From: Desulfosudis oleivorans Hxd3
GTDB taxonomy: Bacteria > Desulfobacterota > Desulfobacteria > Desulfobacterales > Desulfosudaceae
DNA: 64,000 nt
Assembly: GCF_000018405.1 (NCBI RefSeq)
Contig: NC_009943.1
Location: 3,227,001-3,291,000 of the forward strand
Direction of reading: 5' to 3'
Every line of letters starts with the position of its first letter. Position 1 is the stretch's first letter. Both the position numbers and the translations under genes were made by a program. This document shows, in pieces, positions 30,355-39,443 of this stretch. Under the pieces are notes generated by a model. That model was not told the DNA's origin and did not search any database. It saw nothing but the letters and a program-made list of their open reading frames with translations.

Positions 30355-33078
30355 ATGCGCAGTCTTCCTGAAAAAACATGGCACGCGATAGATGCGCGGG
30401 AGGCGGTTTCCGTCCTTGAGTCCCATGAAACCAACGGCCTTTCCCGAACAGCGGCCGATGAGCGGGCAACCCGGTTCGGCCTCAATGAGCTGACCCGGGC
30501 AAAGGGCCAGGGAGCCCTTATCCGGTTTCTGCTGCAGTTCAAGCAGCCCCTGGTAATCATCCTTATGGCCGCGGCCCTGATCACCCTGCTGCTGGCCGAA
30601 TATGTGGACTCGGCGGTCATTTTTGCCGTGGTGCTGGTCAATGCCGTCATCGGTTTTGTACAGGAGTCCAAGGCCATGAAGGCCATCGAAGCCCTGGCCG
30701 ACGCCATGATCAGCGAGGCCACGGTGATCCGGGACGGTGAAAAACAGCGTCTCCCCTCCCGCCTGCTGGTACCCGGGGACCTGGTGCTGCTGCAATCCGG
30801 GGACAAAGTGCCGGCCGACATGAGACTGATAAAAATCCGGGAACTGCAGGTCGATGAAAGCGCGCTGACCGGTGAAAGCGTTCCGGTTCAGAAAGCGGAA
30901 GGCAAACTGGATCCCGAAATGAGCATCGGAGACCGGCGCAACATGGCCTACTCCTCCACCCTGGTCACCTACGGCACCGGTCAGGGTGTGGTGGTGGCCA
31001 CCGGGGATGGCACCGAGATCGGCCGTATCAACCAGCTCATTGCATCGGCCGATGTGCTGGAAACCCCTCTGACAAAAAAGATTCACCACTTTTCCAATAT
31101 TCTCCTCTATGCCATCCTGGCCATGGCGGCCCTGACCTTTGTGGTGGGGTTTGTCCGGGGCCAGGACCTGGTGGAGATGTTTATGGCGTCTGTGGCCCTG
31201 GCCGTGGGCGCCATTCCCGAGGGTCTGCCGGCGGCCATCACCATCACCCTGGCCATCGGTGTTTCCCGTATGGCCAAACGCAACGCCATTATCCGCAAAC
31301 TGCCGGCCGTGGAAACCCTGGGCTCCACCATGGTGATCTGTTCGGACAAGACCGGTACCCTGACCCAGAACCAGATGACGGTACTGGATATCGTGGCTGG
31401 AGGGCCCCGCTACGAGGTATCGGGCGGCGGGTATGATCCGGAGGGCGTTATTTCGTCTGTTAAGGACGGGACTGATCCGGCATCCAACATCGCCCTTTCC
31501 GAGCTTTTAAAGGCAGGGCTGCTGTGCAACGATTCGCGCCTGAAAAAAACCGACACCGGCTGGCGGGTGGAGGGAGACCCCACGGAAGGTGCCCTGATCG
31601 CGGCTGCGGCCAAGGCCGGTTTTGATCCCCGTCAACTGGAAAAAGAGATGCCCCGGCTTGACACCATTCCCTTTGAGTCGGCCCGCCAGTACATGGCCAC
31701 CCTGCACGACCGGGGAGAAGGCAAACCGCCGGTACTTTATGTCAAGGGATCGATTGAAAGCGTCTGCGTGGAGTGCGCCACTATTTTAGGCCCGGACGGC
31801 GAACCGGATATTGCCGGGCCGGGGGCCATTTCCGGATGGGTGGAATCCATGGCCGAAAAGGGGCTGCGGGTTCTGGCCTTTGCCCGCAAGGAGATGCCGG
31901 CGGGCACCACCACAATCACCCACGCGGACGTGGAGGAGGGCATTGTGTTTATCGGCCTTCAGGGCATGATCGATCCGCCCCGTCCCGAGGCGATAGAGGC
32001 GGTGGCTGCCTGCCAGGCAGCGGGTATCCGGGTCAAGATGATCACCGGGGACCATGCCGGCACGGCCGGGGCCATTGCCCGGCAGATCGGCCTGTGCGGC
32101 GACACCTGCTTCTACCACACCCGCGAGGTCCTCACCGGAAAGGAGATTGCCGCGCTTGAGGCCCAACAACTGGTGGAGACCGCGGACAGCACCGCCGTGT
32201 TTGCCCGGGTATCGCCGGAGCAGAAACTGCGGCTGGTGGAGGCCCTTCAGCAAAGGGACTACGTGGTGGCCATGACCGGGGACGGGGTCAATGATGCCCC
32301 GGCCCTGCGCCAGGCCGACATCGGCGTGGCCATGGGCATGACCGGCACCGAGGTTTCCAAGGAGGCGGCCGACATGGTACTCACCGACGACAACTTTGCC
32401 ACCATCAAGGCCGCGGTGGAAGAGGGCCGGGGCGTGTTTGACAACCTGATCAAGTTCATCACCTGGACCCTGCCCACCAATGGCGGCGAGGGCATGATCA
32501 TCCTGCTCGCCATTCTCCTGGGCACCCGCCTGCCCATTCTGCCCCTTCAGATTCTCTGGATCAACATGACCACCGCCCTGCTGCTGGGGCTGATGCTGGC
32601 CTTTGAGCCCAAGGAGGCGGGCATCATGGCCCGTCCGCCCCGGGACCCGGGCATGCCCATTCTTACACGGCCCCTGATCCTGCGCATTCTGATGGTCAGC
32701 CTGCTACTGGTGATCTGCGCCTTTGGCCTGTTTAAAATCGAACTGGCGCTGGCCGGCAATGACGAGGCCCTGGCCCGAACCCTGGCGGTTAATGTCTTTG
32801 TGTTCGGTGAAATGTTTTACCTGTTCAACTGCCGCTCCATGACCCGCCCGGTGTGGTCCCTTGGTCTTTTCAGCAATCCCCTGCTCTGGGCCGGGGTGGC
32901 GGTGATGACCCTGCTGCAGATGCTTTACACCTACCTGCCCGCGCTCAACACCGTTTTCCAGAGCGCGCCCATGGGGCTGACCGAGTGGGCCATGGTGATA
33001 GGCGCCGGACTGATGATCTTCACGGTGGTGGAATGTGAGAAATGGGTGGGCCGCAAGCGACGCTTTCAAGAGGTATAA
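30355..33078 (+). CDS. P2-type cation-transporting ATPase
   Basis: A P-type ATPase of 907 residues. The N-terminal cation_ATPase_N domain is followed by the actuator with LTGES, the phosphorylation site CSDKTGTLTQ (Asp near residue 331) and the hinge GDGVNDAPALRQADIG. There are about ten membrane segments. The fourth carries GAIPEGLPAA, as in SERCA/PMR1-type calcium pumps, and the sixth has WINMTTALLLG, lacking the classic TD of SERCA. Calcium or a related divalent or monovalent ion is the likely substrate; the ion is inference. ATG 30355 was chosen for its AAGGAGAGG ribosome site. The open frame upstream is the palindromic repeat. Confidence 0.93.
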   Translation: MRSLPEKTWHAIDAREAVSVLESHETNGLSRTAADERATRFGLNELTRAKGQGALIRFLLQFKQPLVIILMAAALITLLLAEYVDSAVIFAVVLVNAVIGFVQESKAMKAIEALADAMISEATVIRDGEKQRLPSRLLVPGDLVLLQSGDKVPADMRLIKIRELQVDESALTGESVPVQKAEGKLDPEMSIGDRRNMAYSSTLVTYGTGQGVVVATGDGTEIGRINQLIASADVLETPLTKKIHHFSNILLYAILAMAALTFVVGFVRGQDLVEMFMASVALAVGAIPEGLPAAITITLAIGVSRMAKRNAIIRKLPAVETLGSTMVICSDKTGTLTQNQMTVLDIVAGGPRYEVSGGGYDPEGVISSVKDGTDPASNIALSELLKAGLLCNDSRLKKTDTGWRVEGDPTEGALIAAAAKAGFDPRQLEKEMPRLDTIPFESARQYMATLHDRGEGKPPVLYVKGSIESVCVECATILGPDGEPDIAGPGAISGWVESMAEKGLRVLAFARKEMPAGTTTITHADVEEGIVFIGLQGMIDPPRPEAIEAVAACQAAGIRVKMITGDHAGTAGAIARQIGLCGDTCFYHTREVLTGKEIAALEAQQLVETADSTAVFARVSPEQKLRLVEALQQRDYVVAMTGDGVNDAPALRQADIGVAMGMTGTEVSKEAADMVLTDDNFATIKAAVEEGRGVFDNLIKFITWTLPTNGGEGMIILLAILLGTRLPILPLQILWINMTTALLLGLMLAFEPKEAGIMARPPRDPGMPILTRPLILRILMVSLLLVICAFGLFKIELALAGNDEALARTLAVNVFVFGEMFYLFNCRSMTRPVWSLGLFSNPLLWAGVAVMTLLQMLYTYLPALNTVFQSAPMGLTEWAMVIGAGLMIFTVVECEKWVGRKRRFQEV

Positions 33079-33129
33079 TCGGCGCTGGTCCGAATATGTC
33101 ATGACATTTTTCAACATGTGCCGGCCGAA

Positions 33130-34581
33130 TCAACCGTTGAAAGGCCCGGACTCGGAAATGGAAGATTCGGCCCTGTGCTTACTGAATAGTCCCTGAATCA
33201 TGGACATCAGAATCGCCAGAGACCAGGTAGCGCACAGATAGAACTGGGGACGGAGGGGAATTGAATAGCGGGGCCACGGCGCAAACACCATGTAAAGCAG
33301 CGTAAAATAAAGCAACGTAATCAAAACCAGTTGCGGCGAAAGGGTTTGCCGAACCTGGGGAAAGTAGGTCTCTGTTCTCCTTTTAAAAAGGAGCAGCGGC
33401 AGGGCCAGTGCCGCGGTAACCATCAGCCAGGGATGCAGCAACCGCATGGTTGTCGCCATCACACCCAGCAGCGGGGATATCTCTTCCAGCCGGCGGTTTA
33501 CCGGATAGATATAAGCGTCCCCCTTTCCCTGAATGATGCTCCACCGCCACAGGTACAGGGGTTTTTCGAAAAAATACCAGGAAACATAGCGCCACGGCTC
33601 CGCCTTTGCCCGTTGCCAGAGAATGCGGGTAAAATTTTCCATGGAAGATCCGAACGCCGGCTGCTGCGGATCTTCCCGGTAGGGAAAGGGCATGAAGAAG
33701 CGTGTTTTGTAAATAAAGCCGGGATAGGCGCCGTGGCTCAGTGTAGCAATGGCCCTATCCGTCCCCCGTGCCGCAACGGGCGGCAGCAGGACGTGGGACC
33801 GGAACATCCAGACGCATGGAAAAATCGCGAACACCAGCACAAAAATTCGCAGACCCCGTTTCATAGCACGGCGATAATCAGAATCTTCATAGCGATTTAA
33901 ACGCCACCGAATGGCCGCCGCGATGATAAAGGGCAGGAACAGGACCGTTTCATTAACCAGGTAGGCACAGCCGAACAACAGCGCGGATACTGGTAAAACA
34001 CGAACGGTTCCACGGATGGCCCACTGAAAGGCGCACAGTCCGGCCAGCAGGCAGAAAGCGAACAGGGTCTCACTCAGCATACATCCACCCACGGAAATCA
34101 GATGGGGGCTGAAGGCGGTCAATAGGCCGGCCGTCACCGCCGCCGCGGGATGGAGAAAAAAAACGCCGAGCGCGTAGGTAAGGGGCGTTAGCAGAGCCCC
34201 GGCCACCTGCTGGACCGTTAGCGCGTTTTCTAAAAACCGTTGTTCGCCGGAAATTCGCAGCACCAGGGACAGCAGCAATGGATATCCCGGGGACCGGAAG
34301 GCATCAGGCGCGGCAGCGGCGATGCCGGGCGGGGCTTTTGAAAAAACATTAAAATAAGCCAGGTTGCGTGCATAGTTGAGATATTCGCCAGCGTCACGCT
34401 GCATAAAAACATTGCTGTGATTGGCCTGCAGAAAGGCAAGACGGATCGTCAGGGCCATGATAAAAAGCAGGCCCATGGCCGTCACATGCACAACAACCTT
34501 TCTGAAATGACTGGAATTGGTCACGTAGGCCTTGTCAACAATATTTTTGCCGGCCGAAGAGCTCCCTGGAAGGAAATTCAA
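33130..34581 (-). CDS. GT39/ArnT-like membrane glycosyltransferase
   Basis: A 483-residue polytopic membrane protein with about ten hydrophobic segments. The first periplasmic loop carries the acidic motif QRDAGEYLNYAR, placed as in the dolichyl-phosphate-mannose and ArnT-type GT-C families, followed by RSPGYPLLL. Such enzymes move a sugar from a lipid carrier to a protein or glycan outside the membrane. The substrate is unknown. It is the last core gene; its start lies 8 bp from the tRNA-Glu scar that begins the island. The opposite neighbour, the cation ATPase, is convergent. Confidence 0.78.
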   Translation of the reverse strand: MNFLPGSSSAGKNIVDKAYVTNSSHFRKVVVHVTAMGLLFIMALTIRLAFLQANHSNVFMQRDAGEYLNYARNLAYFNVFSKAPPGIAAAAPDAFRSPGYPLLLSLVLRISGEQRFLENALTVQQVAGALLTPLTYALGVFFLHPAAAVTAGLLTAFSPHLISVGGCMLSETLFAFCLLAGLCAFQWAIRGTVRVLPVSALLFGCAYLVNETVLFLPFIIAAAIRWRLNRYEDSDYRRAMKRGLRIFVLVFAIFPCVWMFRSHVLLPPVAARGTDRAIATLSHGAYPGFIYKTRFFMPFPYREDPQQPAFGSSMENFTRILWQRAKAEPWRYVSWYFFEKPLYLWRWSIIQGKGDAYIYPVNRRLEEISPLLGVMATTMRLLHPWLMVTAALALPLLLFKRRTETYFPQVRQTLSPQLVLITLLYFTLLYMVFAPWPRYSIPLRPQFYLCATWSLAILMSMIQGLFSKHRAESSISESGPFNG

Positions 34582-34588
34582 TTGTCTG

Positions 34589-34632
34589 TGGTGATCCCAG
34601 GGGGAATCGAACCCCCGTTACCGGCGTGAGAG
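34589..34632 (-). other. tRNA-Glu (CTC) 3' fragment, island attachment site
   Basis: Read on the minus strand: an anticodon-loop remnant CTCTCAC, stem GCCGG, a complete T-arm (GGGGG TTCGATT CCCCC), the acceptor 3' half TGGGATCA and CCA at 34591-34589. The tRNA 5' half is absent. GC-rich core DNA lies to the left and AT-rich DNA to the right. This is the usual scar of an element integrated at a tRNA 3' end; the intact tRNA-Glu should lie at the far end of the island, outside this window. Confidence 0.85.
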
Positions 34633-35116
34633 AAAGCACTTCAAAACATATAAAAGCCTATAATTTAAAGATCTTGTTAAATTTTCAGGTAATTACAACA
34701 AGAGTATTTATAAAAATTTATGATAAAAAATTTTAAAATGCCAGTATTAATTTTCATCTTTCACTCAGTTTTTCACTCAACTTCATTTCACGACACCTCC
34801 CGGTAAATCTCTGCCAAGTATAGTCGGATAAACGTCCATTTGTTTTTCTATCTCTATCATCTGTACTCGGAAAAACTTATCACCGGCTGAAGCCTCTGCC
34901 TAATTTTAGCCACCCACATAATGCCGACTTTCTGGAAAAATGACAATAAAAGATTTGAAATCAAAAATCCATTTTGAATTTTATCTTTAACTCCAGAACG
35001 TCGAAACTAACCACTTGAATCGTTTGACAATACCATCAGGTCCTGTATCCTGATTACAGTTCAAGAATGTGTGAAGGAATCATTCCAAAACCGCAACTTA
35101 AATAAGGAGGATCAGG
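34633..35116. other. Left end of island A, non-coding
   Basis: 484 bp with no gene. TTTCAC recurs at 34759, 34771 and 34786 (the first two as TTTCACTCA), which may be recombinase arm-type sites. The rest is plain AT-rich sequence up to the promoter at 35024. Confidence 0.45.
35024..35051 (+). promoter_or_regulatory. Sigma-70 promoter of the island replication genes
   Basis: The -35 box TTGACA (35024-35029), a 16-bp spacer and the -10 box TATCCT (35046-35051) lie 65 bp before the first island gene. Confidence 0.65.
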
Positions 35117-35782
35117 ATGACAAAGCAACACAAAAAACGAGAGTATTACGTCCAGGAAATTAAGGACATAGAGGCAAGGGTGATACCGGTAGAAGGTAAC
35201 CTAGTTGAACTTCGGCATGAACAAGGTTCGGTGGCCAACACGATCCAGCAAATCACGAAGGAAACGGGCTTAGATGATTTCGAAGAGTATATTCAAGAAC
35301 AACTGCCTGAAATGTCCTTCCGTACCATCCAGCGTTACATGCAAATAGCAACATATGTCGATATAAAAAACCATCCGCAACTCTGCTGCCTTGGTACGAC
35401 ACGGCTGTTAGACCTCATGGCAAAGGAAAAGGATAAAGACGTTGTTTCAATTTTACAGAAGAATAAATTAAAAATTCCAACACGAACGGCCACACCAGAC
35501 CAGCAAAAACAGTTTCGGAACAAGATCGACCGCCTTATAAATCGCAAAAAACAAAAAGGTGGAACCGGGAAAAAGAAAAAAACCGATACCGTTCAGGAGA
35601 AAGGGAAGACAGATAACAAGGCCACCATTGTCAAGCAAGCCAGTGCCGCAATAGACCTTTTAATAAAACATTCAGGCATTATCAAGAAGGAAGGTCTTTA
35701 TACGGAATTAGATCTCAATCGGATGCAGGAACTCCAGAAACGGATTAACTATTTTATAAGACACATAAACGATGAGGCTTGA
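35117..35782 (+). CDS. DUF3102-like small regulator of the replication module
   Basis: A 221-residue soluble protein, rich in Lys and Gln. Residues 40-95 (TKETGLDDFEEYIQE to MSFRTIQRYMQIA) resemble the DUF3102-type helical segment found in plasmid and phage proteins near partition or replication genes. The middle is a charged linker (KKQKGGTGKKKKT) and the end is helical. AATAAGGAGG is a strong ribosome site. It is 36 bp upstream of the primase gene on the same strand, so a replication-accessory or copy-control role is likely but not shown. Confidence 0.6.
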   Translation: MTKQHKKREYYVQEIKDIEARVIPVEGNLVELRHEQGSVANTIQQITKETGLDDFEEYIQEQLPEMSFRTIQRYMQIATYVDIKNHPQLCCLGTTRLLDLMAKEKDKDVVSILQKNKLKIPTRTATPDQQKQFRNKIDRLINRKKQKGGTGKKKKTDTVQEKGKTDNKATIVKQASAAIDLLIKHSGIIKKEGLYTELDLNRMQELQKRINYFIRHINDEA

Positions 35783-35818
35783 TAAGCCCATGCAAACGAA
35801 TAAAAAGGAGATAACATT

Positions 35819-38059
35819 ATGAAACACAACGATAAATGGCAAGCCGTGAAACAATATTATAAAAAAGGATGGCCTATTTTCCCCCTGCACACCATTAAAG
35901 ACGGGAAATGCTCTTGTGACAAGCCTACATGCACAACACCTGGTAAACATCCTATGTATGATGCCGAGGATCTGACTGAAGGGTTTAAAAACGCCTCCAG
36001 CAGCCAACAACAATTAAAAAAATGGTGGTCGAGATGGCCAGATGCGAACATCGGTATCAGGACGGGGAAGGAGAGTTTTATAGCGATAGATATCGATCTG
36101 CCTGATGGCCCCGATAACATGAAAAAGCTTGAAAAAACATATGGCAATCTACCCAAAACGGTCAACCAAAAAACCGGTGGGGGAGGATACCAGCTATTTT
36201 TTAAACCACCGCACACCCGTATCCCATGTAAAACTGGTCTACTGGGCAATATTGATATCCGGGGCGAAGGAGGATACGTGGTAGCTCCTCCCTCTGACCA
36301 TATAAAAAACAAAAAATATAAATGGAGACATAGCCCTGACAGTATAGAGATAGCCGGTATGCCTGAATGGTTGACTGACCTTATTGAAAAAGGGGAAAAG
36401 TATTGTGATCTTGTCCACTCGTTAAAAAAAATACCTGAAGGTAAAAGAAACGACACGCTAGCAGAAATTGCCGGTAGCCTGCGAGGGGAAGGACGTGAGT
36501 TGGATGAGATCCATGGAGTCCTTCGTAAAGCCAATAAAAATAGGTGTACCCCTGCCCTAGAAGATGACGAGGTTAAAAAGATTGCAGAGAGTATTTCATC
36601 TTATCCCCCCAATGCATCGACTTCAGATAATAAAAACAAAAACGCCAAAACTGCTCAATTCAATAAATTTATTGAGACCTTTTTTGAGAAAAACGAGATA
36701 TTGCAGGATACCAATAGTGGTTTCTTCTACGCAATTATTAACGGTGAAGGAGGCGAGCAGGTATTAGATACCAGATCTGATAACTTTAAACGCCACTGCC
36801 GATCTTCAATCCGAAAAAGCAGTGATGCCCTTATCTCCCGCCAAGACATTGATCTGATCATTGATCATCTGGAAGCCAATGCTGTTGATCAGAATAAAAA
36901 AGGTGAAGTCTCTATAAGGATAGCTAGGGTTGATAACACCATTTATTTGGACCTGGCAGATGAAAAAAAGCAAGTTGTCAAAATAACATCTGAAGGCTGG
37001 ACAATTTGTCAAGAAACGCCAGTCCACTTTTACCGCCCTCAAGGAATGCTTCCCCTCCCCGTACCTGTGGAAGGTAAAGGCTTTGCAAAATTGAAGCATT
37101 TTCTTCCTGCTGGCAAACAGCATAAGCATACATGTAGACTCATACTGGCCTGGCTTGTTGGTGCTCTGAACCCTCAGGGGCCATATGTGGCATTAATACT
37201 AACCGGCCCCAAAGGCTCATCAAAAAGCACCTTGACTGAATTTTTAAAATTTTTGATTGACCCAGCAAAAGCGACCACAAGAGCATTATCTGGGAATGAA
37301 GAGACCTTGATGATATATTGCAAAAACAACTGGCTGGTGTCTTTTGACAATCTTTCTGTTTTATCCCAACCAATGTCTGATGCTCTTTGTCGTGTCAGTA
37401 CGGGAGGCGGTCTTTCAAAAAGAAAGCAGTACACGGATGATGAAGAGTATGTTTTTCAAGCCAATCGTCCAATAATCATGAATGGAATAAATAATTTTAT
37501 TAAAGCTGATGATTTAGTCGATAGGTCACTGATAATTGAACTGCCTTTTATTGATGACGCTAAACGCTTAACAAAAAAACGGTTGAATCAGGAATTTCAG
37601 GAAGCGCAACCATTGATCTTAGGCTCTCTCTTAAAAGCGGTCTCTTCAGCATTAAAAAATGAAAACATCAAGATTGATGTCCCTTTGCCACGCATGAGTG
37701 ATTTTGCGAGTTGGGTATGTGCTGCCGAAGAAGCCTTACCATGGAAAGGTAAAAAATTTTTAACTGACTATAACACCCATCTCAATAAGAATTTATCAAA
37801 GACATATCTTGAAAATCCCATTGTTTATTGTATAAAAAACTTCCTTGAGAAATGTAAAGATAAGCGGTGGGAAGGCAATGCAACAGATTTGGTTAATCAG
37901 TTAAAGAAAGCTTTCCCTGAAAAAAGCGCAGTTATCCCTAAACCCAACAAAATTCAACAAGAGATAGGAGCTTTTCCCGCCGCCCTTAACCATTTTAATA
38001 TAAAATTTAATAAGAAGAGGACATCTGAGAACAGATTAATAACATTAGAGATTAAATGA
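35819..38059 (+). CDS. Prim-pol primase/helicase replication protein
   Basis: A 746-residue replication protein. The N-terminus is a bifunctional primase-polymerase (prim-pol) domain, with Cys-rich CSCDKPTCTTPGKHP, metal-binding IAIDIDLPDG near residue 87 and GGGGYQLFF near 120. A PriCT-like segment (RNDTLAEIAGSLRGEG) follows near 220-270. The C-terminal half is a phage-type helicase ATPase, with Walker A LTGPKGSSKST near 465 and NRPIIMNGINNF as sensor-like block. Such fusions drive replication of satellites, integrative elements and plasmids. The stop codon is inside the left arm of the inverted repeat at 38057-38178, the likely origin. Confidence 0.85.
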   Translation: MKHNDKWQAVKQYYKKGWPIFPLHTIKDGKCSCDKPTCTTPGKHPMYDAEDLTEGFKNASSSQQQLKKWWSRWPDANIGIRTGKESFIAIDIDLPDGPDNMKKLEKTYGNLPKTVNQKTGGGGYQLFFKPPHTRIPCKTGLLGNIDIRGEGGYVVAPPSDHIKNKKYKWRHSPDSIEIAGMPEWLTDLIEKGEKYCDLVHSLKKIPEGKRNDTLAEIAGSLRGEGRELDEIHGVLRKANKNRCTPALEDDEVKKIAESISSYPPNASTSDNKNKNAKTAQFNKFIETFFEKNEILQDTNSGFFYAIINGEGGEQVLDTRSDNFKRHCRSSIRKSSDALISRQDIDLIIDHLEANAVDQNKKGEVSIRIARVDNTIYLDLADEKKQVVKITSEGWTICQETPVHFYRPQGMLPLPVPVEGKGFAKLKHFLPAGKQHKHTCRLILAWLVGALNPQGPYVALILTGPKGSSKSTLTEFLKFLIDPAKATTRALSGNEETLMIYCKNNWLVSFDNLSVLSQPMSDALCRVSTGGGLSKRKQYTDDEEYVFQANRPIIMNGINNFIKADDLVDRSLIIELPFIDDAKRLTKKRLNQEFQEAQPLILGSLLKAVSSALKNENIKIDVPLPRMSDFASWVCAAEEALPWKGKKFLTDYNTHLNKNLSKTYLENPIVYCIKNFLEKCKDKRWEGNATDLVNQLKKAFPEKSAVIPKPNKIQQEIGAFPAALNHFNIKFNKKRTSENRLITLEIK

Positions 38060-38178
38060 CGATAGTGACAGTAGTGACGATTATTGATGGTACTTTTTTT
38101 ATTTTATTATTATTTTTAAAATATATATAAATTAAAAAAACTTACTATTTTTTATCGTCATAACCGTCACTACTGTCA
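38057..38178. other. Putative replication origin of island A
   Basis: A perfect 14-bp inverted repeat, TGACAGTAGTGACG (38066-38079) and CGTCACTACTGTCA (38165-38178), flanks 85 bp that are almost entirely A and T. TGACGAT elements at 38057 and, inverted, at 38154 extend the symmetry. Position right after the replication gene plus an AT-rich unwinding-like core fit an origin. Function is inferred. Confidence 0.55.
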
Positions 38179-38259
38179 TTCTCTTAGTTCTAAAGGATTT
38201 TAAGGTATCTAAAAATGTATTTAGTTAAGAACAAGAATTTACCTTAAGAATAAATACGG

Positions 38260-38333
38260 AGAGGGGGTGCCAGGTATGGCCTATTTCTCGTGATCCTTTT
38301 CGTAGATAACAACCGCCTGTACCATAGATACGA
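38260..38333 (-). pseudogene. Remnant copy of the papain-fold gene 3' end
   Basis: Read on the minus strand, one frame gives SYLWYRRLLSTKRITRNRP. It aligns with the C-terminus of the protein at 38928-39443 (DSYYEKLWHRRKMSTKRISI and following). The frame is closed upstream by a stop. DNA similarity extends over about 60 bp. It is a decayed partial duplicate. Confidence 0.55.
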
Positions 38334-38374
38334 TTATTGCTTTCTCAGGTGTTTTTTCTGGAATAATATGGGAA

Positions 38375-38902
38375 TCAACACCATTCAAAATAGCAGAAAC
38401 CGATTCTCCTTTCTCCATTTTGATAATCCGCAAAAGAATAGGTCGCTCCAGTAAAATCTTTGGATTCGTATATTTTCCCGACCTCAAAATACGGATGTTC
38501 TTGACCATCCCCAATGAATTTCAACTTCCTTGTGCATGGCCTGACTTCAAAGATCCTTTCAGCTAGTTCCGGTAAAATAAAAGATAGGATTTTATCAACT
38601 GTTCTTGCTCTAAAACGATAGCATTCATCTACTGCCGCCCAAAGCACTTCGTCATATTTTTGTTCGTCTCGAAACCCCTCATATTGATCCTTCCCTAGGG
38701 TAAGGTTGCATCCACCTAAAACACATGATCTATCAATATTGGCAAAACGTAATGATGAAAAAGGATCGTTCTTATCAAAAAAGTCAGGGTCAAAATGATT
38801 AATGATTTTAACAACGGTTTCTTCCTCTATTTCAGGCGTTATTTTCTTTGCCTCGGTTAATATTTCTTGAAACTTTTCGACTTTATGGTTTTGATTTTTC
38901 AA
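38375..38902 (-). CDS. Hypothetical protein, last gene of the small-gene operon
   Basis: A 175-residue soluble protein of no family I recognise. It is acidic, with several Cys (SCVLGGCNLTLG, RPCTRKLKF). Start ATG 38902 follows GGAGG. It lies 25 bp after the papain-fold gene on the same strand. The end, GFCYFEWC, is abrupt. In another frame the DNA stays open past 38375 to 38281, so a frameshift that shortened the protein is possible but unproven. Confidence 0.6.
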   Translation of the reverse strand: MKNQNHKVEKFQEILTEAKKITPEIEEETVVKIINHFDPDFFDKNDPFSSLRFANIDRSCVLGGCNLTLGKDQYEGFRDEQKYDEVLWAAVDECYRFRARTVDKILSFILPELAERIFEVRPCTRKLKFIGDGQEHPYFEVGKIYESKDFTGATYSFADYQNGERRIGFCYFEWC

Positions 38903-38927
38903 AATAAACCTCCCTAAATGAAATGAT

Positions 38928-39443
38928 TTACCCTAAAAAGAAAGAATGTGTAGGTGCTACCAAGTATGGCCTGTTTATAGATATTCTTTTCGTAGACATC
39001 TTCCTTCTATGCCATAGTTTTTCATAATAAGAGTCCATCAAGTAAAAAGTCTTGGGAGTTGCTTTCACCACAACACTCCAGTGTCCTTCAGCGTTTTCGC
39101 AGTCTATGCCTGCCAACACAGCTCTTCCTGGGACTTCCAAGAAAGTAACGACATAATCCCAGTAACAACCTAAAGATACATCCTTTCTTTTGTGAAAAGG
39201 CCTTGTGCTTTTAATGCCGTACTGGATATCAACAATCTCGTTAAAGATGTTTATCAGTACGGGTAAAGAAGAGCCTTCTTTTACAATGGTTGAGAGCTTT
39301 CTTTTCTTTTCGGCTAGGCGCAAACACTTATAAAACAACTCTTCCGACTCTTCAGTGTTTAACTTTTTAATATATCTGACAGAGTTTACGATACTATAGA
39401 TACCGCATAATCCGTCTAAATCCCCTTGCCTGTATGGTTTCAT
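38928..39443 (-). CDS. Papain-fold (cysteine peptidase-like) protein
   Basis: A 171-residue protein with the order expected of a papain-like cysteine peptidase or transglutaminase fold: Cys13 in DLDGLCGIYSIVN, His121 in EGHWSVVV and Asp137 in FYLMDSYY. The length fits a bare catalytic domain with no signal peptide, so it acts in the cytoplasm or is delivered. The start ATG overlaps the stop of the upstream 54-residue gene (ATGA), which implies translational coupling. Peptidase, deamidase or acyltransferase activity are all possible. Given the operon it may be an effector or a maturation enzyme; both ideas are inference. Confidence 0.6.
   Translation of the reverse strand: MKPYRQGDLDGLCGIYSIVNSVRYIKKLNTEESEELFYKCLRLAEKKRKLSTIVKEGSSLPVLINIFNEIVDIQYGIKSTRPFHKRKDVSLGCYWDYVVTFLEVPGRAVLAGIDCENAEGHWSVVVKATPKTFYLMDSYYEKLWHRRKMSTKRISINRPYLVAPTHSFFLG

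Noticed and set aside
38281-38514. 77-residue open frame on the minus strand
   Set aside because: It overlaps the 175-residue gene in another frame and crosses the remnant; it has no ribosome site. A frameshifted tail remains possible and is noted with that gene.
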